Shown here in pieces: positions 11,946-23,599 of a stretch of 64,000 bases of DNA. The notes under the pieces are model-generated. The model did not search any database. It had not been told where the DNA came from and saw only the letters and a list, made by a program, of their open reading frames with translations. Source of the DNA: Heloderma charlesbogerti (lineage: Eukaryota > Chordata > Lepidosauria > Squamata > Helodermatidae). The position numbers were made by a program, and so were the translations under genes. The stretch covers positions 248,001-312,000 of the forward strand of contig JANEZZ010002877.1 in the NCBI GenBank assembly GCA_026122225.1, read 5' to 3'. Within the stretch, counting starts at the first letter, position 1, and every line of letters begins with the position of its first letter.

Positions 11946-12838
11946 TACAGGGCACCTACCCACGTGATCTGGGAGACAGATACCCAAAAAGCTTCTGTTA
12001 AGAGATGTTTCAATCAATATACAGGATTTTTGCAATGTAGACAATTGTCTATATATGTTTCTCCCCCCCTTTCTCAATATAACAAGGAATTATTGGTATG
12101 GGTAATGAAGTGTGATTACATATGTTATGTAAGTCATAATTGCAGAAATAAATGGATATTCTGTATGTGTGAAATTGCTTTCATTCATTACACTAGCCTT
12201 GTGGTGATTACTCAGTCTTTTAGCTCTGTCTTTCAATTGATAAACCTCATATTTAAATCCCAGTAACTACCTCTCTTCTGCGGTTCCCCTACAATTTAGT
12301 TTAAAGGCTTTCTCCATACCATAGGTTATCAAACTAATTTGTCAAGATACTTGTTTTCCATTTTTAGTTAAGTGTATTACTTCATTGCAGAACCCTTTGC
12401 CCTGATCTAGAAGGGCAAAACCCATTTGTTTATACCCCCATTTGTTTGCCATCATTCATTCCATTGCAATGCATCTAGTTTTTGTCTTGCTTGGTGTTTT
12501 CCTTCAGCTGAGAGATTATCCTCCTGGTTTCCCATATCTTTCAGTCTTGTAGGGATTGATATTTAATCCTTTCAGTGCTGTTTTTTGTCTGTATCACTCG
12601 AGTCCAAATATACAAACTCATTGGATAGCAGTCTGTGGGTTTCTTGACTCTCAGCAACCTTAATCTGGTATCATACAGTTCTGCTCTCCTTTTTAGAGAG
12701 AAATTAGATGCTTTCACTTTCAGACTCAGATACCCTGAGACAATGGGTGGAATTGTTTCTACTCACATGAAAATGTATTTCCCCAGGAAGGGTATCTGGT
12801 CTTTTAAGAACAGGAGTCATCTCTCCCTCCCTGCCAGA
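11946..12838. other. No gene seen
   Basis: Unique AT-rich DNA without a recognised element. Confidence 0.5.
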
Positions 12839-12839
12839 A

Positions 12840-14114
12840 ATTTATTTTATTTTCATTTATTTATTTAATGTATTAATTACCCATCTGGCTGGTCACCCAG
12901 CCACTCTGGGTGATGTACAAGCATATAATATAACAGTTTAAAACAATACAATTCTACAATAAAAACATTTTCTAAAATACCCTAACCAACCCCAAATGCC
13001 TGCCTGAACAACCACATTTTTAATGCATGGCAGAAGCTCATTAAAGAGGGGCATGGCAGAGTTCCCTAGGGAGGGAGTTCCACAGAGTGGGGGCCACCAC
13101 AGAAAAGGCCCTCTCCCTCGTTCCCACCAGTCTAGCTGTCCTGGCTGATGGGACAGAGAGAAGGCCATCCGAGGCTGATCTTGTTAAGCAGCCTGTTTGG
13201 TGTTGCTGGAGGCGCTCCTTAAGATAGGCTGGGCCGGAACCATATAGGGTTTTAAAGGTCAAAACCAACACCTTGAATTTGGCCCAGAAAACAATTAGTA
13301 ACCAGTGCAACTCCTTCAGCACTGGAGTGATGTGATCTCACTGGCAGCTGCCTTTAATCAGGCGAGCCGCCACGTTCTGTACCAGCTGCAGCTTCCGAAC
13401 CGTCTTCAGGGGTAACCCCACGAAGAGCGCATTACAGTAGTCTAAAGGAGAGGAGACCAGGGCATGTACTACCAATGGAAGCAGATGGTCGGGAAGGAAG
13501 GGGAGCAGCCGCCGCTTCAGATGGAGTTGATACAGCGCTGTCCGGCTCACAGCTGACATCTGAGCCTCCATGGACAGCTAAGAGTCCAAAATGACCCCCA
13601 GGCTGCGGACCTGGTCTTTCAAGGGTAGCCGTACCCCATTCAACACCAGGTCAACATCCCCCAGCCTCCTCTTGTCTCCCACCAAAAGTACCTCTGTCTT
13701 GTCAGGGTTCAGCTTCAGCTTATTCCTCCCCATCCAGCCATTCACCGTCTCCAGACATTTGGACAGGGATTCTACGGCCAACCTTGGTGAAGATTTGAAC
13801 GAGAGGCAGAGCTGCGTGTCATCCGCATATTGATGACACCGCACCCCAAACCTCCTGATGATAGTCCCCAGCGGCTTCACATAGATGTTAAAATAACATT
13901 GGGGAGAGGATGGAACCCTGTGGCACCCCACAAGTGAGTGGCCACGGGTCTGAAACCTCCTCTCCCAGTGCTACCCTCTGGTACCTGCCGGAGAGGAAGG
14001 ACCGGAACCACCGCAATACGGTGTCTCCAATGCCCAACCCCTCCAGGCGGTCCAGGAGGATACCGTGGTCAATGGTATCAAAAGCCGCTGAGAGGTCGAG
14101 GAGAACAAGGAAGG
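12840..14114 (-). mobile_element. L2-clade LINE copy 1, 5'-truncated
   Basis: The minus strand carries the second half of an L2-type ORF2 in several broken frames. Going 5' to 3' it shows LDLSAAFDTIDHGILLDRLE, then GVPQGSILSPMLF, then the RT catalytic YADDTQL, a LKLNPDKTEVLLVGD thumb segment, the SRLDYCNAL-like and GLPLKTVRKLQLVQN region, and the FSVVAPTLWNSLP C-terminus. A 3' UTR with TTTATTTATTTA follows at 12,840-12,870. Frames at 13,888-14,184, 13,578-13,931, 13,338-13,571 and 13,041-13,322 are successive pieces. It is inactive because of frameshifts, with the 5' half missing beyond 14,114. Confidence 0.9.
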
Positions 14115-14362
14115 AGAACAAGGAAGAAGAAAGAACACATAACGCCATGTGATGGTTCCCTGGGACTGCACACTCTGGCCCCATCCATCCACCAGAAAAC
14201 CAAGGGCCACTGGGAGGCTGTACCCCTGCCTCCCAGGAAAAGCACCATGGTAAGAGGAGACTGACCTGGCCTCATACATCAACCAGGGAAAGAACAGCTG
14301 CAGGGAGCTTATTTTACCCCATCCTGCCAGAAAGAGCACAAATAAGAGCTTTGAAACCAAGG
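14115..14362. other. Unassigned spacer
   Basis: GC-moderate sequence between L2 and a ~400 bp MITE, with no recognised content. Confidence 0.4.
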
Positions 14363-14749
14363 ACTTCTTCACGCAGAGCTTTTATCCTGCTATTGAGATT
14401 GCTCACTCACAGAAGTTTGCAGGCCCTTTAGATGATATTGCGAACCTCCAGGGCGTCTCCTGCACTAAATGACCTTTATTCCATTTTAAAATAGATTAGA
14501 GGTAATGAAGTATCAAATTACCAGGCTTGTGTTCTGCTTGAATTCCCTCCACGAAAAAGGAAAAGCCACAAGAAGAGGGGAGAGATGAAACATATGGAAG
14601 ACTCAGATAATGGGCGGGGGGAGAAGGTGGGAAGGGGAAGGGGAGGGGGGAAATGAAGCACTTGTAAAGGGAGTCAGTTGTGATCCTGCATTTAAGACGG
14701 AAGCAGAAAGCCTAAATGTGGGATTTTAGACTGGTGTAGAGATGCTCTA
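14363..14749 (+). mobile_element. ~400 bp MITE family R400, copy B
   Basis: It shares TTTTATCCTGCTATTGAGATT, GAAGTTTGCAGGCCCTTTA, CTCCAGGGCGTCTCCTGC, GGAAGCAGAAAGCC and GGATTTTAGACTGGTGTAG with the other copies. The CCATCTAGTGGC block is deleted here and replaced by a G-rich run near 14,610-14,650. Confidence 0.8.
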
Positions 14750-15122
14750 AGAACTGGTGCTAGAGTTTTGCTTCCCCTTGCCTCCCAGTCCCTTTTCCCT
14801 TTGTATCATGTCTTCTAGATTGTAAACCTGAGTGCAGGGAATGTCTCACTGTTAATCTTCATGAGCTGCTCACTCCAGGAGTCTTTTTTAAGCTGAAGAG
14901 CAGAGTAAAAGTGCTGTAAATAAATAACAAACATACACTTTAAGGTTGCAATTCTATGATCCCTGGAAATTAACCCGGGGGCCACAGGATAGATTGTAGT
15001 GTATCCCATCATTTATCTCACATTGTTTGCAATGGGTAGGAAAATGTTAAAAAGCAAATACACCTGGAACAGGGTGGAGTGGGGAGAAATGCTGTCCCTC
15101 CCTCACTTTTGCCCCGTTGCAT

Positions 15123-15420
15123 GAGCCTCGTGTGGCGCAGAGTGGTAGGCGGCTGTATAGCAACCAAAGCTCTCCCCACGACCTGAGTTCGATCCCAGCG
15201 GAAGCTGGGTCCCAGGTAGCCGGCTCAGGTTGACTCACCCTTCCATCCTTCCGAGGTCGATAAAATGGGGACCCAGCTTGCTGGGGGGAAGGTAGTCACG
15301 ACTGGGGAAGGCAATGGCAAACCACCCCGCTACAGTCTGCCACAAAAACGCTAGCGCAAGCAGCGTCCCTCTAGGGGTCAGTAATGACCTGGTGCTTGCA
15401 CAGGAGGAACCTTTCCTTTG
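15123..15420 (+). mobile_element. tRNA-derived squamate SINE (Squam/ACA-type)
   Basis: The tRNA-like head has an A-box-like TGTGGCGCAGAGTGG and a B-box-like GAGTTCGATCCC. The body contains CCTTCCATCCTTCCGAGGT and GGCAATGGCAAACCACCCCG, and the tail GGGGTCAGTAATGACC and GGTGCTTGCACAGG. This matches what I recall of a common squamate tRNA SINE whose exact family name I cannot confirm. It ends directly against the next SINE. Confidence 0.78.
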
Positions 15421-15762
15421 GGGCCGCGGTGGCTTAGTGGTTAAGATGCTGAAATGGACTAGAAGGTCGGCAGGTCAGCAGTTCGAGACCCGAGTGCCGC
15501 GTGACGGAGTGAGCTCCTGTCTTCAGTCCTAGCTCCTGCCAACCTAGCAGTTCGAAAGCAAGAAATTGCAAGTAGATAAATAGGTACCGCCTCGGCGGGA
15601 AAGGTAACAGCGTTCCGTGCACCTCGGTGTTCAGTCATGCCAGCCACATGACCACGGAAGCGTCTTCGGACAGCGCTGGCTCTTCGGCTTAGAAACGGGG
15701 ATGAGCACCGCACCCCAGAGTCGGACATGACTGGTTGGGGACACCTTTACCTTTTTTTTTTA
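15421..15762 (+). mobile_element. Sauria SINE, full length
   Basis: The tRNA-like head has an A box GGTGGCTTAGTGG and a B box AGTTCGAGACC (about 15,480-15,490). A typical Sauria body follows: CCTGCCAACCTAGCAGTTCG, GTAGATAAATAGGTACCGC, CATGCCAGCCACATGACC and GAGCACCGCACCCCAGAG. The tail is GAGTCGGACATGACTGG, then CTTTACC and poly-T. This tail resembles the Bov-B 3' end (compare 39,727-39,745), consistent with the known use of Bov-B machinery. Diagnostic for squamates. Confidence 0.93.
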
Positions 15763-16277
15763 TGGGCCCAGCATGACTTTGGAAGAGGTGCTTTGTCTGC
15801 CTTCATATTTCGCCCACTGCAGCTGGGAGGACTTTCCGCTCTTTCCGCTATCTACCAGGGGGAACAACTAGTGTTGGCAACCAACCAGAATAAAATTCTG
15901 GCCTCCTCAATTTCTTTTTGTTTTGTTGATTTGTTTTAATTTCCCTTTTTGGCAGTGAAACAAGGGAAGGCCTCTACCCTCAAGCTGTAGCCATTGATCT
16001 AGACAGCTTTTGCACTGAGCTCTACTGCCATGCCAACCCCAAATCACTGGGTTCCTTCCTTGGAGCCACTCAAGGCAATGCCCCTTGGCCCAGAGACCAC
16101 TTCACCCAGGCACCATGCTTCACAACTTTGAATCTTCGAAGATCATGCCTGAATTAGGGGAAAAAAACATCACGGAGAAGCCACGATTCTGCAAGGATAA
16201 TGCCTTAATTTTTTTAAACAAACATCCGGAGTGGGGGATAGGAGGGGGTAAAACTTAATCTCGTTTGAAGGGAGAGA
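15763..16277. other. No gene seen
   Basis: Unique sequence, no recognised element. Confidence 0.45.
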
Positions 16278-16380
16278 ACAACCCCCTGCTCAGTGCAGGA
16301 AGCCTGATTCCCAGGCGATCGCCCATCCAACTACTGACTGGGTCCGACCCTGCTTAGCTTCCGAGATCAGACAAGCACAC
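16278..16380 (-). mobile_element. 5S rRNA-derived SINE with CR1 tail, copy 1
   Basis: Read on the minus strand it contains TCTGATCTCGGAAGCTAAGC, then AGTTGGATGGGCGATCGCC, then TGGGAATCAGGCTTCCTGC and ACTGAGCAGGGGGTTG. The first two blocks match the internal promoter half of vertebrate 5S rRNA. The last is the CR1 3' end. The 5S start and the rest of the CR1 tail are missing. The same 5S/CR1 junction occurs at 30,115. Confidence 0.8.
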
Positions 16381-17218
16381 ACGCATCCAGCCCTTTGCTT
16401 GTTGCTGAAGAAACGGGGGCTGCTGAGATCTATGCGATCAGTAGCGGAAGAAGACATGGGGCCGTCAAGAGCTGTGAATGGACAGGAGGGAAATACAAAC
16501 ACCACTGTATATGGACAGGCGGGGGAGGGGACTATGACTGGATATGGTAGCGAAGGCGAAAAATCAGAGCACATTAAGGGGAAATACCAGGATATCAGGG
16601 TATTGAAAGTGGGAGCACGGAAGTAGGAAATTCCGTTTCCAATTCGAGGCAGCTACTGCGTAGTGTGAAATGTGGGTGGTGAAACCTCATTGGAAGTGAA
16701 AAAAGGTGGTAAGTGTAGATCCAGCCCCTATAAGGCCCACTGCAGTATTGAAGCTGGGCCCTGACATTTATATACTTGAAGTCCCCCATGTCCACGTGCT
16801 GTTTTTCACAGCCCGCTTAGTCAATCACACCTGTTGATGGTCAAAACTTTCACTCTTATGATGATTATGCATTTTTTATTCTGTCCAATAGATAAGTGCT
16901 AAGGCACCATGGCCAGACAGATCCTCCCACATTACAAGGTCATACCAGCCTGACCATACCCTGGAAAACCTGGAGTCGGGCCAAGAGGCTATCTCCTTGA
17001 TATATGAAAGTCTTCCACAGCATTTCTGCTACACTGAGTCAAAATCCCAAGAAATATCCATGGGTTTCCCAAACTAGTTCATTTTGCCAAACTCTCTCCT
17101 CCCTCTCTCTTTTGAATTACATACAAATGGCGTATCTTCAGCTTGTCAGGCCCAAGCAGCATTTCACAAGAGCCCAGAACAAACTCACCAATTGGGTCCC
17201 ATCCCATATTGCACTGGG
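16381..17218. other. No gene seen
   Basis: Unique sequence without a recognised repeat. Confidence 0.45.
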
Positions 17219-17612
17219 ATTCTCCACATGGGGCTTTTATCCTGCTATTGAGATTGGTTACTCATGGAAGTTTGCAGGTCCTTTACATGATGTTGTCAAC
17301 CTCCAGGGTGTCTCCCACCCTAAATGACCTTTATCCCATTTTTTGAAAGATCGGAGATAATGAGCTATCAAATTACAATGTGCCAAGTTCCCTCATGAAA
17401 AGAGGAAATCCTGCAATAAGAAGAGCTAGACCACAGTGCCATCTAGTGGCTGTATAATGAAATGTATAGAATACACAGATAAGGGGTAAAGCATGGGTGG
17501 GGGGAGGGAAGTGCAAGTAAAGGGAGCCTGTCATGATCCTGCATTTAAAATGGAAGCAGAAAGCCCTGGTAAAGTTGGGGGATTTTAGACTGATGTAGAA
17601 ATGCTCACTGAC
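17219..17612 (+). mobile_element. ~400 bp MITE family R400, copy C
   Basis: The best-preserved copy. It starts TTCTCCACATGGGGC, keeps TGGTTACTCATGGAAGTTTG, CTCCAGGGTGTCTCC and GTGCCATCTAGTGGCTG at 17,436-17,452, then GTCATGATCCTGCATTT, and ends TTTTAGACTGATGTAGAAATGCTC. The ends form a short imperfect inverted repeat. Confidence 0.82.
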
Positions 17613-18268
17613 AATGCCTAATAAAAGGAAACTTTAAAATGAGGTATGAACAGGGAACACACAGAAACTGATCGACAAAATCTCTCAAAACTAAAATAAA
17701 AATTCAAGAGGTACAGCAGAGGCGATGTGAAGGAGACATGTCCTCATGGATGTAAACTCACAAGGATTGTAAAGAATTATTCCTATTTGAAGGAAATGCA
17801 AACCAGTCAAGGGATTAAACAGGCCCATTTGGAATTAAAATCATGATGTGGTGAAGTGAAATATTCAGATGCAAATGAAAGCAGAAAAGCACCTACGTTT
17901 TCCTGCTGGTTCGCATTTTAACAGCTCTTCGTATCAAATGGCAAACTGTGTGATAAATTCAGGGGGTGAAAACTGTTACCTTGTGTTCACAGGAACACTT
18001 TTAGTCTTAAACAACCAAGTGCGTTCCATAAAGGTTGGTAACAACTAAAAGCTGTTGCAGACTTTACATTATTAATGGTTGTTAAACTATTTTCTACTGC
18101 TTTGCATGTGACAAACAGCTGAAAACTTACACATCTCCATGTATGGAGCATTTTTTGTGAGCAACATGTTCTTGATGTTCCATTGGACCTTTGAACATGA
18201 ATTCCACATCTGTTTCTCTATATACAGAGGATAACTCTTCATAGAACTATGAAAAAAACACCATTGCG

Positions 18269-18304
<36 letters not shown>

Positions 18305-19431
18305 GACAGAAGATTCTTTCTCCCTGTACATCAGAGCAGGCCCAGCATAAGAGGTCAGCACCGTCGGCCATTTGCTGAGGGCATGAGCTCCTTGGAGGGC
18401 CCATCCTCCCCACCTTCCCTCCCTTGAGGCAATTGGGCACTAGAAGCAGCAGACAATCTGTTCTTGCACTTGGAAGTGTGGCTGCTGCACCAACCATTGG
18501 AATCCTCCCACAGTGTTTCAGGGTCCCTGACAGAGAGCTGCTCCTCCAGGACCCCAGATGCATTGTGGGGCGAAGTAATGGCAGGTGTAGCTGTTGTGCT
18601 TGCTGGAGTGAGAATGGCCTTTATGTGTGGCTAGTGCCCGCTCTGCTTGCTTTGGAGGAATAGGAGGTGATCAGTGCTGCCGCCAGCCTCACCTTCACTG
18701 AATGGTGTGGGGGGAATGGGACACCTTCACCGACTCTACCGTCCAGTGGCTCCACAGCTGCACTTGCTGCTTGCCAGCGTGAGACCAGCTTCTTTGGCTC
18801 CTGCTAGTGACTGTTTGCTTAGATTTAACCAAGCAAGGAAGCGGGGTGAGGGGCGGGGAGGTGACTGGACTTCACCTTTGCTGCTGGGGAGGGGGCAGGG
18901 AGGGAGAGAAGGGAAGAGAACTTGGCTGGCTCCAGTGCTACTCTTGCCACTGCCTGTGGGGATGAGGGGTCTTCACCAGATTCACCTGTGGAGGTTGCTG
19001 AGGGCCCTGCCTCATAGCCCCCTCATCTCGTTAGTTGGCCTCAAAAGATCGCGGAAGACTGCCATTTGTATAGGATGTTTCCCAAAGCTATCTCTATTAT
19101 TTTATAGGAGATGGATAGGTTAAAGGACCTTGTCCCAGATCATTGTTGAGGAAATAGAAGTCAGAGGATACAGTTAGAACCCCGCTCAGATTTTCTCCTC
19201 CACATGTTCAGACAAAAAATCCACGAACGCATGCAAGTGCCCAGACAAATGCAATGCCAATGAATGAAACACAAAATAAATCAAGTTTTACAGAATGAAA
19301 CATAAAACGAGGAAGGTTTTCCATAAGGAAGATGAATGGAATCCCCAAACAGGGGAAAAAATATTGTGTACCACCCTAATTTAAATGTAATTAATAAAAT
19401 AACGGCTTATTGGTTCGGCAGCCTTAGGATA
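17613..19431. other. Unique DNA with one CT microsatellite
   Basis: No recognised gene. Chance frames at 18,087-19,123 lack any known motif and conserved composition. (CT)n lies at 18,269-18,304. Confidence 0.5.
18269..18304. repeat. (CT)n microsatellite
   Basis: Mostly uninterrupted CT units with one GT break. Confidence 0.96.
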
Positions 19432-19845
19432 GAATCATATCATAGAATCATAGAATAGTAGGGTTGGAAGGGGCCTACAAGACCATCGAGTCCAACCCCC
19501 TGCTCAATGCAGGAATCCAAGTCAGAGCATCCCTGACAAATGGCTGTCCAGCCTCGTCTGGAAGGCCTCCAGTGTGGGAGAGCCCACCACCTCCCCAGGT
19601 AATTGGTTCCATTGTCGTATTGCTCTTACAGTCAGGACGTTTTTCCTGATGTTCAGCCGGAATCTGGCTTCCTGTAACTTGAGCCCATTATTCCGTGTCC
19701 TGCACTCTGGGATGATCAAGAAGAGATCCTGGCCTTTTTCTTTGTGACAACCTTTCAAGTACTTGAAGAGTGCTATCATATCTCCCCTCAGTCTTCTCTT
19801 CTCAAGGCTAAACATGCCCAGTTCTTTCAGTCTCCCTTATAACTG
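19432..19845 (-). mobile_element. CR1 LINE 3' end fragment
   Basis: On the minus strand, the ORF2 tail at 19,522-19,815 starts [19 protein letters not shown] and runs through a [17 protein letters not shown] segment to LEAFQTRLDSHLSG. It is followed by the CR1 3' UTR with GGACTCGATGG and CCCCTTCCAACCC, ending in ATTCTATG-type 8-bp tandem units (19,432-19,455). A severely 5'-truncated copy, close in sequence to the one at 25.2 kb. Confidence 0.92.
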
Positions 19846-22288
19846 TTTTGTGCATCAACTTGTTCCATGTGTACAGACTTGAACGTGAACTGGACTTCAG
19901 CAGATCATTTATCTCCACACTGTAATAACTTGCCACCCAGGCATGTTTGATGGCAGCATGGAGACAATGAATATTATGGTGGAGGAATAATTCATTTGGC
20001 AAGCAAATGTGCAATGCCCGGCTGAGTGTATGGAACTGCCATACCAACCAGCCAGTATCAAGAGTCTCTATAGGCAACACAAGGCATTTGGTAGGGGATT
20101 CCCCATGCAAAGACATTGCTGCATAAAGTATCAAAATTCACAATATTTGTGCCCAGATCACATTTTTCAAGGAAGGTTTTTAAAACGTCAGGATCCTGTT
20201 ACCATTTGCATGGGTAACATTTGCATTGGTAGCATCCAGCATTGGCTGAAATACCTCCATGCATTTAACATTTTTGTCCTATTTCGTTCAAGGAGAGCCT
20301 GTAGTTATATGACTTTCAATGAATCAACTGGAACAATATTGTGTTTGTGCATTTCCCTTCCATTAAGATGACACTTATATGGCCCAGGAACTGATTTACT
20401 GCTGCAATTTGGTTATTGATAGAATGCAGGCCATTCAAGTGTCCCTCACTGTTAGGAATATCCCACATTTATTTTCATAATGCTAAATCTGACCTTCCTT
20501 CCCTCATTGGCCCTAAAGGACAGTGCCTACTCCTACCTTTTAACACTTGGGCAACACGCAAGAGTAGGGCCTGGTCAAGACATTGCCACTTGTAGGAGAA
20601 CACCAAATTGTGTCTTCTGCTGTAGCATGTGGGTTCCTCCTTCTCCCCAAAGACCAAGGGTGCTTCAGTGCAGCCAGAGTACTTCCCTTTGCTTCTGCTT
20701 CCTGTTCTCTATTATTCTTCAGGAACAAAGTTCATGTTTTATAACCACAACAGTGGTTTACCAACATTCAATCTGAGGAGATGAACAAATTGAAATGGTA
20801 GGGGAAGGGGCAGAAAGGAAGTGGCAATGAGACAGAAAGGTCCGACATACACACATTCATTTGAATGTCAGACAAGAGCCTTTACAGTTTCCTGAGTGCA
20901 TGGAGAAGGAGTGGTTCCATTTGTGTGGACTGCCTAAACATTATGCACATAGGTGAGGAAAACTGTGCTCAAGGCCAGCATCAAGGGGAGGCATGGCCAG
21001 AAAGCTGCTGAGGCCAGCCAACAAGCCAGCAGGGGCCTGCTGTCAAGAGCTGCGTGGCCTAGCCCCTCCTTTTGGAACCTTCTTGTTCACCTGCCTCTTA
21101 CTCTGGCCCAGGTAATGGTGATGGAAGAGTAGATGCCACTGCCTGGTTGCTCACTAGCTCTCTCCCTGTCAAGCAAGGACGTGGTGCCAATGGCAAGAAA
21201 GAGGAGGAGGAGTAACAGCAGCTGGTGACAATAGCAGTAAGAAGGTAGACTCACTGGGGGAAGTGGCCCATTGAGGGCCCTCTAAAACATGGAACCAGAG
21301 CTCACCCACTGCTGCAATGCTGCTCTGCCCCACCCTTTTCTCCATTTGTTTGTTCAACCCATCACATATATCTGTAAGGATCCTCTGCCTTAAAGGGTAT
21401 TAATGGGGAAAATGAGTCTGGCATCATTGAAATCATGTATGCATTCTTTTCTCTTAAATTCATTGAAGCAAGTCTACCCCTTATTTCATTTAGTGATTAA
21501 ATGATGAAGCATGTGTTAATTACTTGGGTTGCCCTGGCTTTAAGCTAATGACCTGGGTAAAGGCAAAGCAGGTAAAGAGTAGTGCGGATCACTCTACACC
21601 CATTAAGCACAGCTATTGGTGAAATGGGTGTTCAGTTTTGCAGCAGTGTTTGTGAATATGAAGCAGGGGGTGATAATAATTCCATATAATAAGTATGGAG
21701 CAGTGCTCAATTTTTGTTCTAGCAAACTTTGTCCTTTGGTTGCATTCACAACTAGCCTTTCCAATGGTTGTAACGGTAATTAAAGCTCTCCTCTTCTGTA
21801 TTGTTTGCTCTGCCAAGTCTGGGTTGAGTAAACTGCTTCTGATTTTTGGTGTGTCCACACAGCTACCAAAAGAAAGTAGTTCTGAAGTTATTGCTGGAGC
21901 CAACTGTTAAGAACCTCCATGTGAATGCAGCTCTTGTTACACCGAAGAACAGTTTTTAAATCAGAACAGAAACACACACATATAAAGAGTTCTCAATACT
22001 GCTGCAGCTGTTATAAGAAAAGCATAGGAGCTTCTATTCCCAATAGTACAGACTGGCTGATACTTTAACAGGGTTACTGACTGGAAAATAAACCATCTTC
22101 CCCCCACACACCAAAAATTAATTGCTTGGTAGACCTCAAGCAGAAAGTTATAAAAATGAACAAAGCACTTAACAAATACAATGACTGGAAATTGTTTAAG
22201 ACACCACCCGCAATCAATTTAGTCTTCCTTATCCATGTGCTTTCAGAAGTCAGCTTCACTGATCTCAATGTAATTAACTTCCAAATAA
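19846..22288. other. No gene seen
   Basis: Unique sequence with short chance frames on both strands. No recognised repeat. Confidence 0.5.
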
Positions 22289-22404
22289 GGATGCAATCCT
22301 ATGCACTTTAGACAGAAAAGCATCCTACAACTCCCAGTATTCCCTAGCAGGCACGCTGGGAGTTGTAGGATGCTTTTCTGTCTAAAATACATAGGACTGC
22401 AGCC
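22289..22404. mobile_element. 116 bp palindromic Harbinger-like MITE
   Basis: Two arms of about 48 bp: GGATGCAATCCTATGCAC, TTTAGACAGAAAAGCATCC and TACAACTCCCAG, with their complement on the right, around a ~17 bp loop. The termini and the TTTAGACAGA block match the 86 bp palindrome at 2,460. A TAA lies to the left. The right flank is TTG, so the duplication is not confirmed. Confidence 0.75.
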
Positions 22405-22410
22405 TTGTAA

Positions 22411-22495
22411 CCCAAGTCTGTCAATATTTACTCAGGAGTAAGTGCCACTGAGTTCAATGCAACTTACTACTAACTAAGTGTGCATTGTGTTAGGT
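22411..22495. mobile_element. ~85 bp palindromic MITE, diverged
   Basis: TTTACTCAGGAGTAAGTGCC pairs with the complementary AACTTACTACTAACTAAG half around CACTGAGTTCAATG. Confidence 0.6.
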
Positions 22496-22609
22496 GATGA
22501 ATCTCTGTATAAACTCACAGTGAATATAGTTGCCTTTGGACTCCAAAAACTCGCTTTGATATGCACAATGATCAGCAACCAATGATAAGATAACTAGTTT
22601 ACCAGTGCT

Positions 22610-22693
22610 ATGCTATACATGTCTACTGAGAAGTAAGTCCCATTATATTCAGTGGGACTTACTCCCAGGTAAGTATGTATACTATTGCAGCCT
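22610..22693. mobile_element. ~85 bp palindromic MITE (first of a pair)
   Basis: The arms are CATGTCTACTGAGAAGTAAG and CTTACTCCCAGGTAAGTATG around TCCCATTATATTCAGTGGGA. It ends ACTATTGCAGCCTG. The next copy starts seven bases later. Confidence 0.75.
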
Positions 22694-22699
22694 GAAGTT

Positions 22700-22786
22700 T
22701 TAATCCTATTCACGCTTACTTGGGAGCAAATCCCACTGAGCATAGTGCGGCTTACTGCTGAGTAGACATGTATAAGATTGCACTGT
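22700..22786. mobile_element. ~85 bp palindromic MITE (second of a pair)
   Basis: It runs from AATCCTATTCACGCTTACTT to CTGAGTAGACATGTATAAG and ATTGCACTGTA, with the same palindromic plan as its neighbour and in tandem with it. Confidence 0.75.
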
Positions 22787-22960
22787 ACGTCACTTTCCTC
22801 ATCATGGCAGGCTTCCTTCTGTCATGGACCAGCTATACCCTGATGTATGGAAAGGAGATCATGCCAAATAGGGTACCTCACTTCTGTGTGCCCTTCCTTT
22901 CCAACAACCTTTCCGCTGCCACCAGGGGAATTCTTTATTTTGTCTGACTGCCTCCACTAA

Positions 22961-23370
22961 GGGAGCAGTCGTACGGCCACTAGACACTGTCTAGAGGGCC
23001 ATAGGATATGCTCATTTCCAGGAACCAACCTTGGACCCCATGCTCCGAGGTCGGTTCCTGGAAATCTGACTTTCCCCCTTGTCTGTGCTGCCTTGGAGGC
23101 AGTGCAGAGAAGCCCCATCCTCCGTGCTCGGAAGACAAGTGTGGAGCGACTGAAAAGGGGCGTTCCAGGGCAGGGAGAGCGGAGCTGCATGTACGACACA
23201 TCCAATGCATTGTATGGCAGCTTCCTCTTCTGGTTGCCCCCCCCCCCGCTGCTAGACAGCCGAAAATGGCTGTTTAGCAAAAAATAGAAGGGCAGGAGGG
23301 GCGCAGAGTGAACAATCCCCCCCCCATGCCTCTCCTGCCTTGCTTTGGATATCTAGTGAGGATTGCACCC
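22961..23370 (-). mobile_element. Harbinger-like non-autonomous DNA transposon, copy 2
   Basis: It is homologous to 2,021-2,456 in inverse orientation. Shared blocks include the CTAGACACTGTCTAG subterminal palindrome, the CTTGGAxCCCAxGCTCC region and CTCTCCTGCCxTGCxTT. It is bounded by a perfect TAA duplication (22,958-22,960 and 23,371-23,373). The ends are GGGAGCAGTCG and GGATTGCACCC. It encodes no transposase. Confidence 0.78.
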
Positions 23371-23552
23371 TAAACATCCTAAAACAAACACCCCTGGACC
23401 TCTTATAAATACTTCTAGGTAGCGTGGGGTTTGGCTTTTAGGTGTGGGATAGGTAACCCAACAAGAAAAGAGAACACCATGTTTAAACAGCAACATTTTA
23501 AGTTTACTGAAAAAGTATTATTATTGGGGAAAAGGTTTTAACATCTTAATAG

Positions 23553-23596
<44 letters not shown>
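23553..23596. repeat. (CA)22 microsatellite
   Basis: A perfect CA run. Confidence 0.97.

Positions 23597-23599
<3 letters not shown>

Noticed and set aside
18087..19123. Three frames of 79-158 codons on both strands
   Set aside because: No motif, no splice signals in a consistent pattern, and one is driven by a CT microsatellite.
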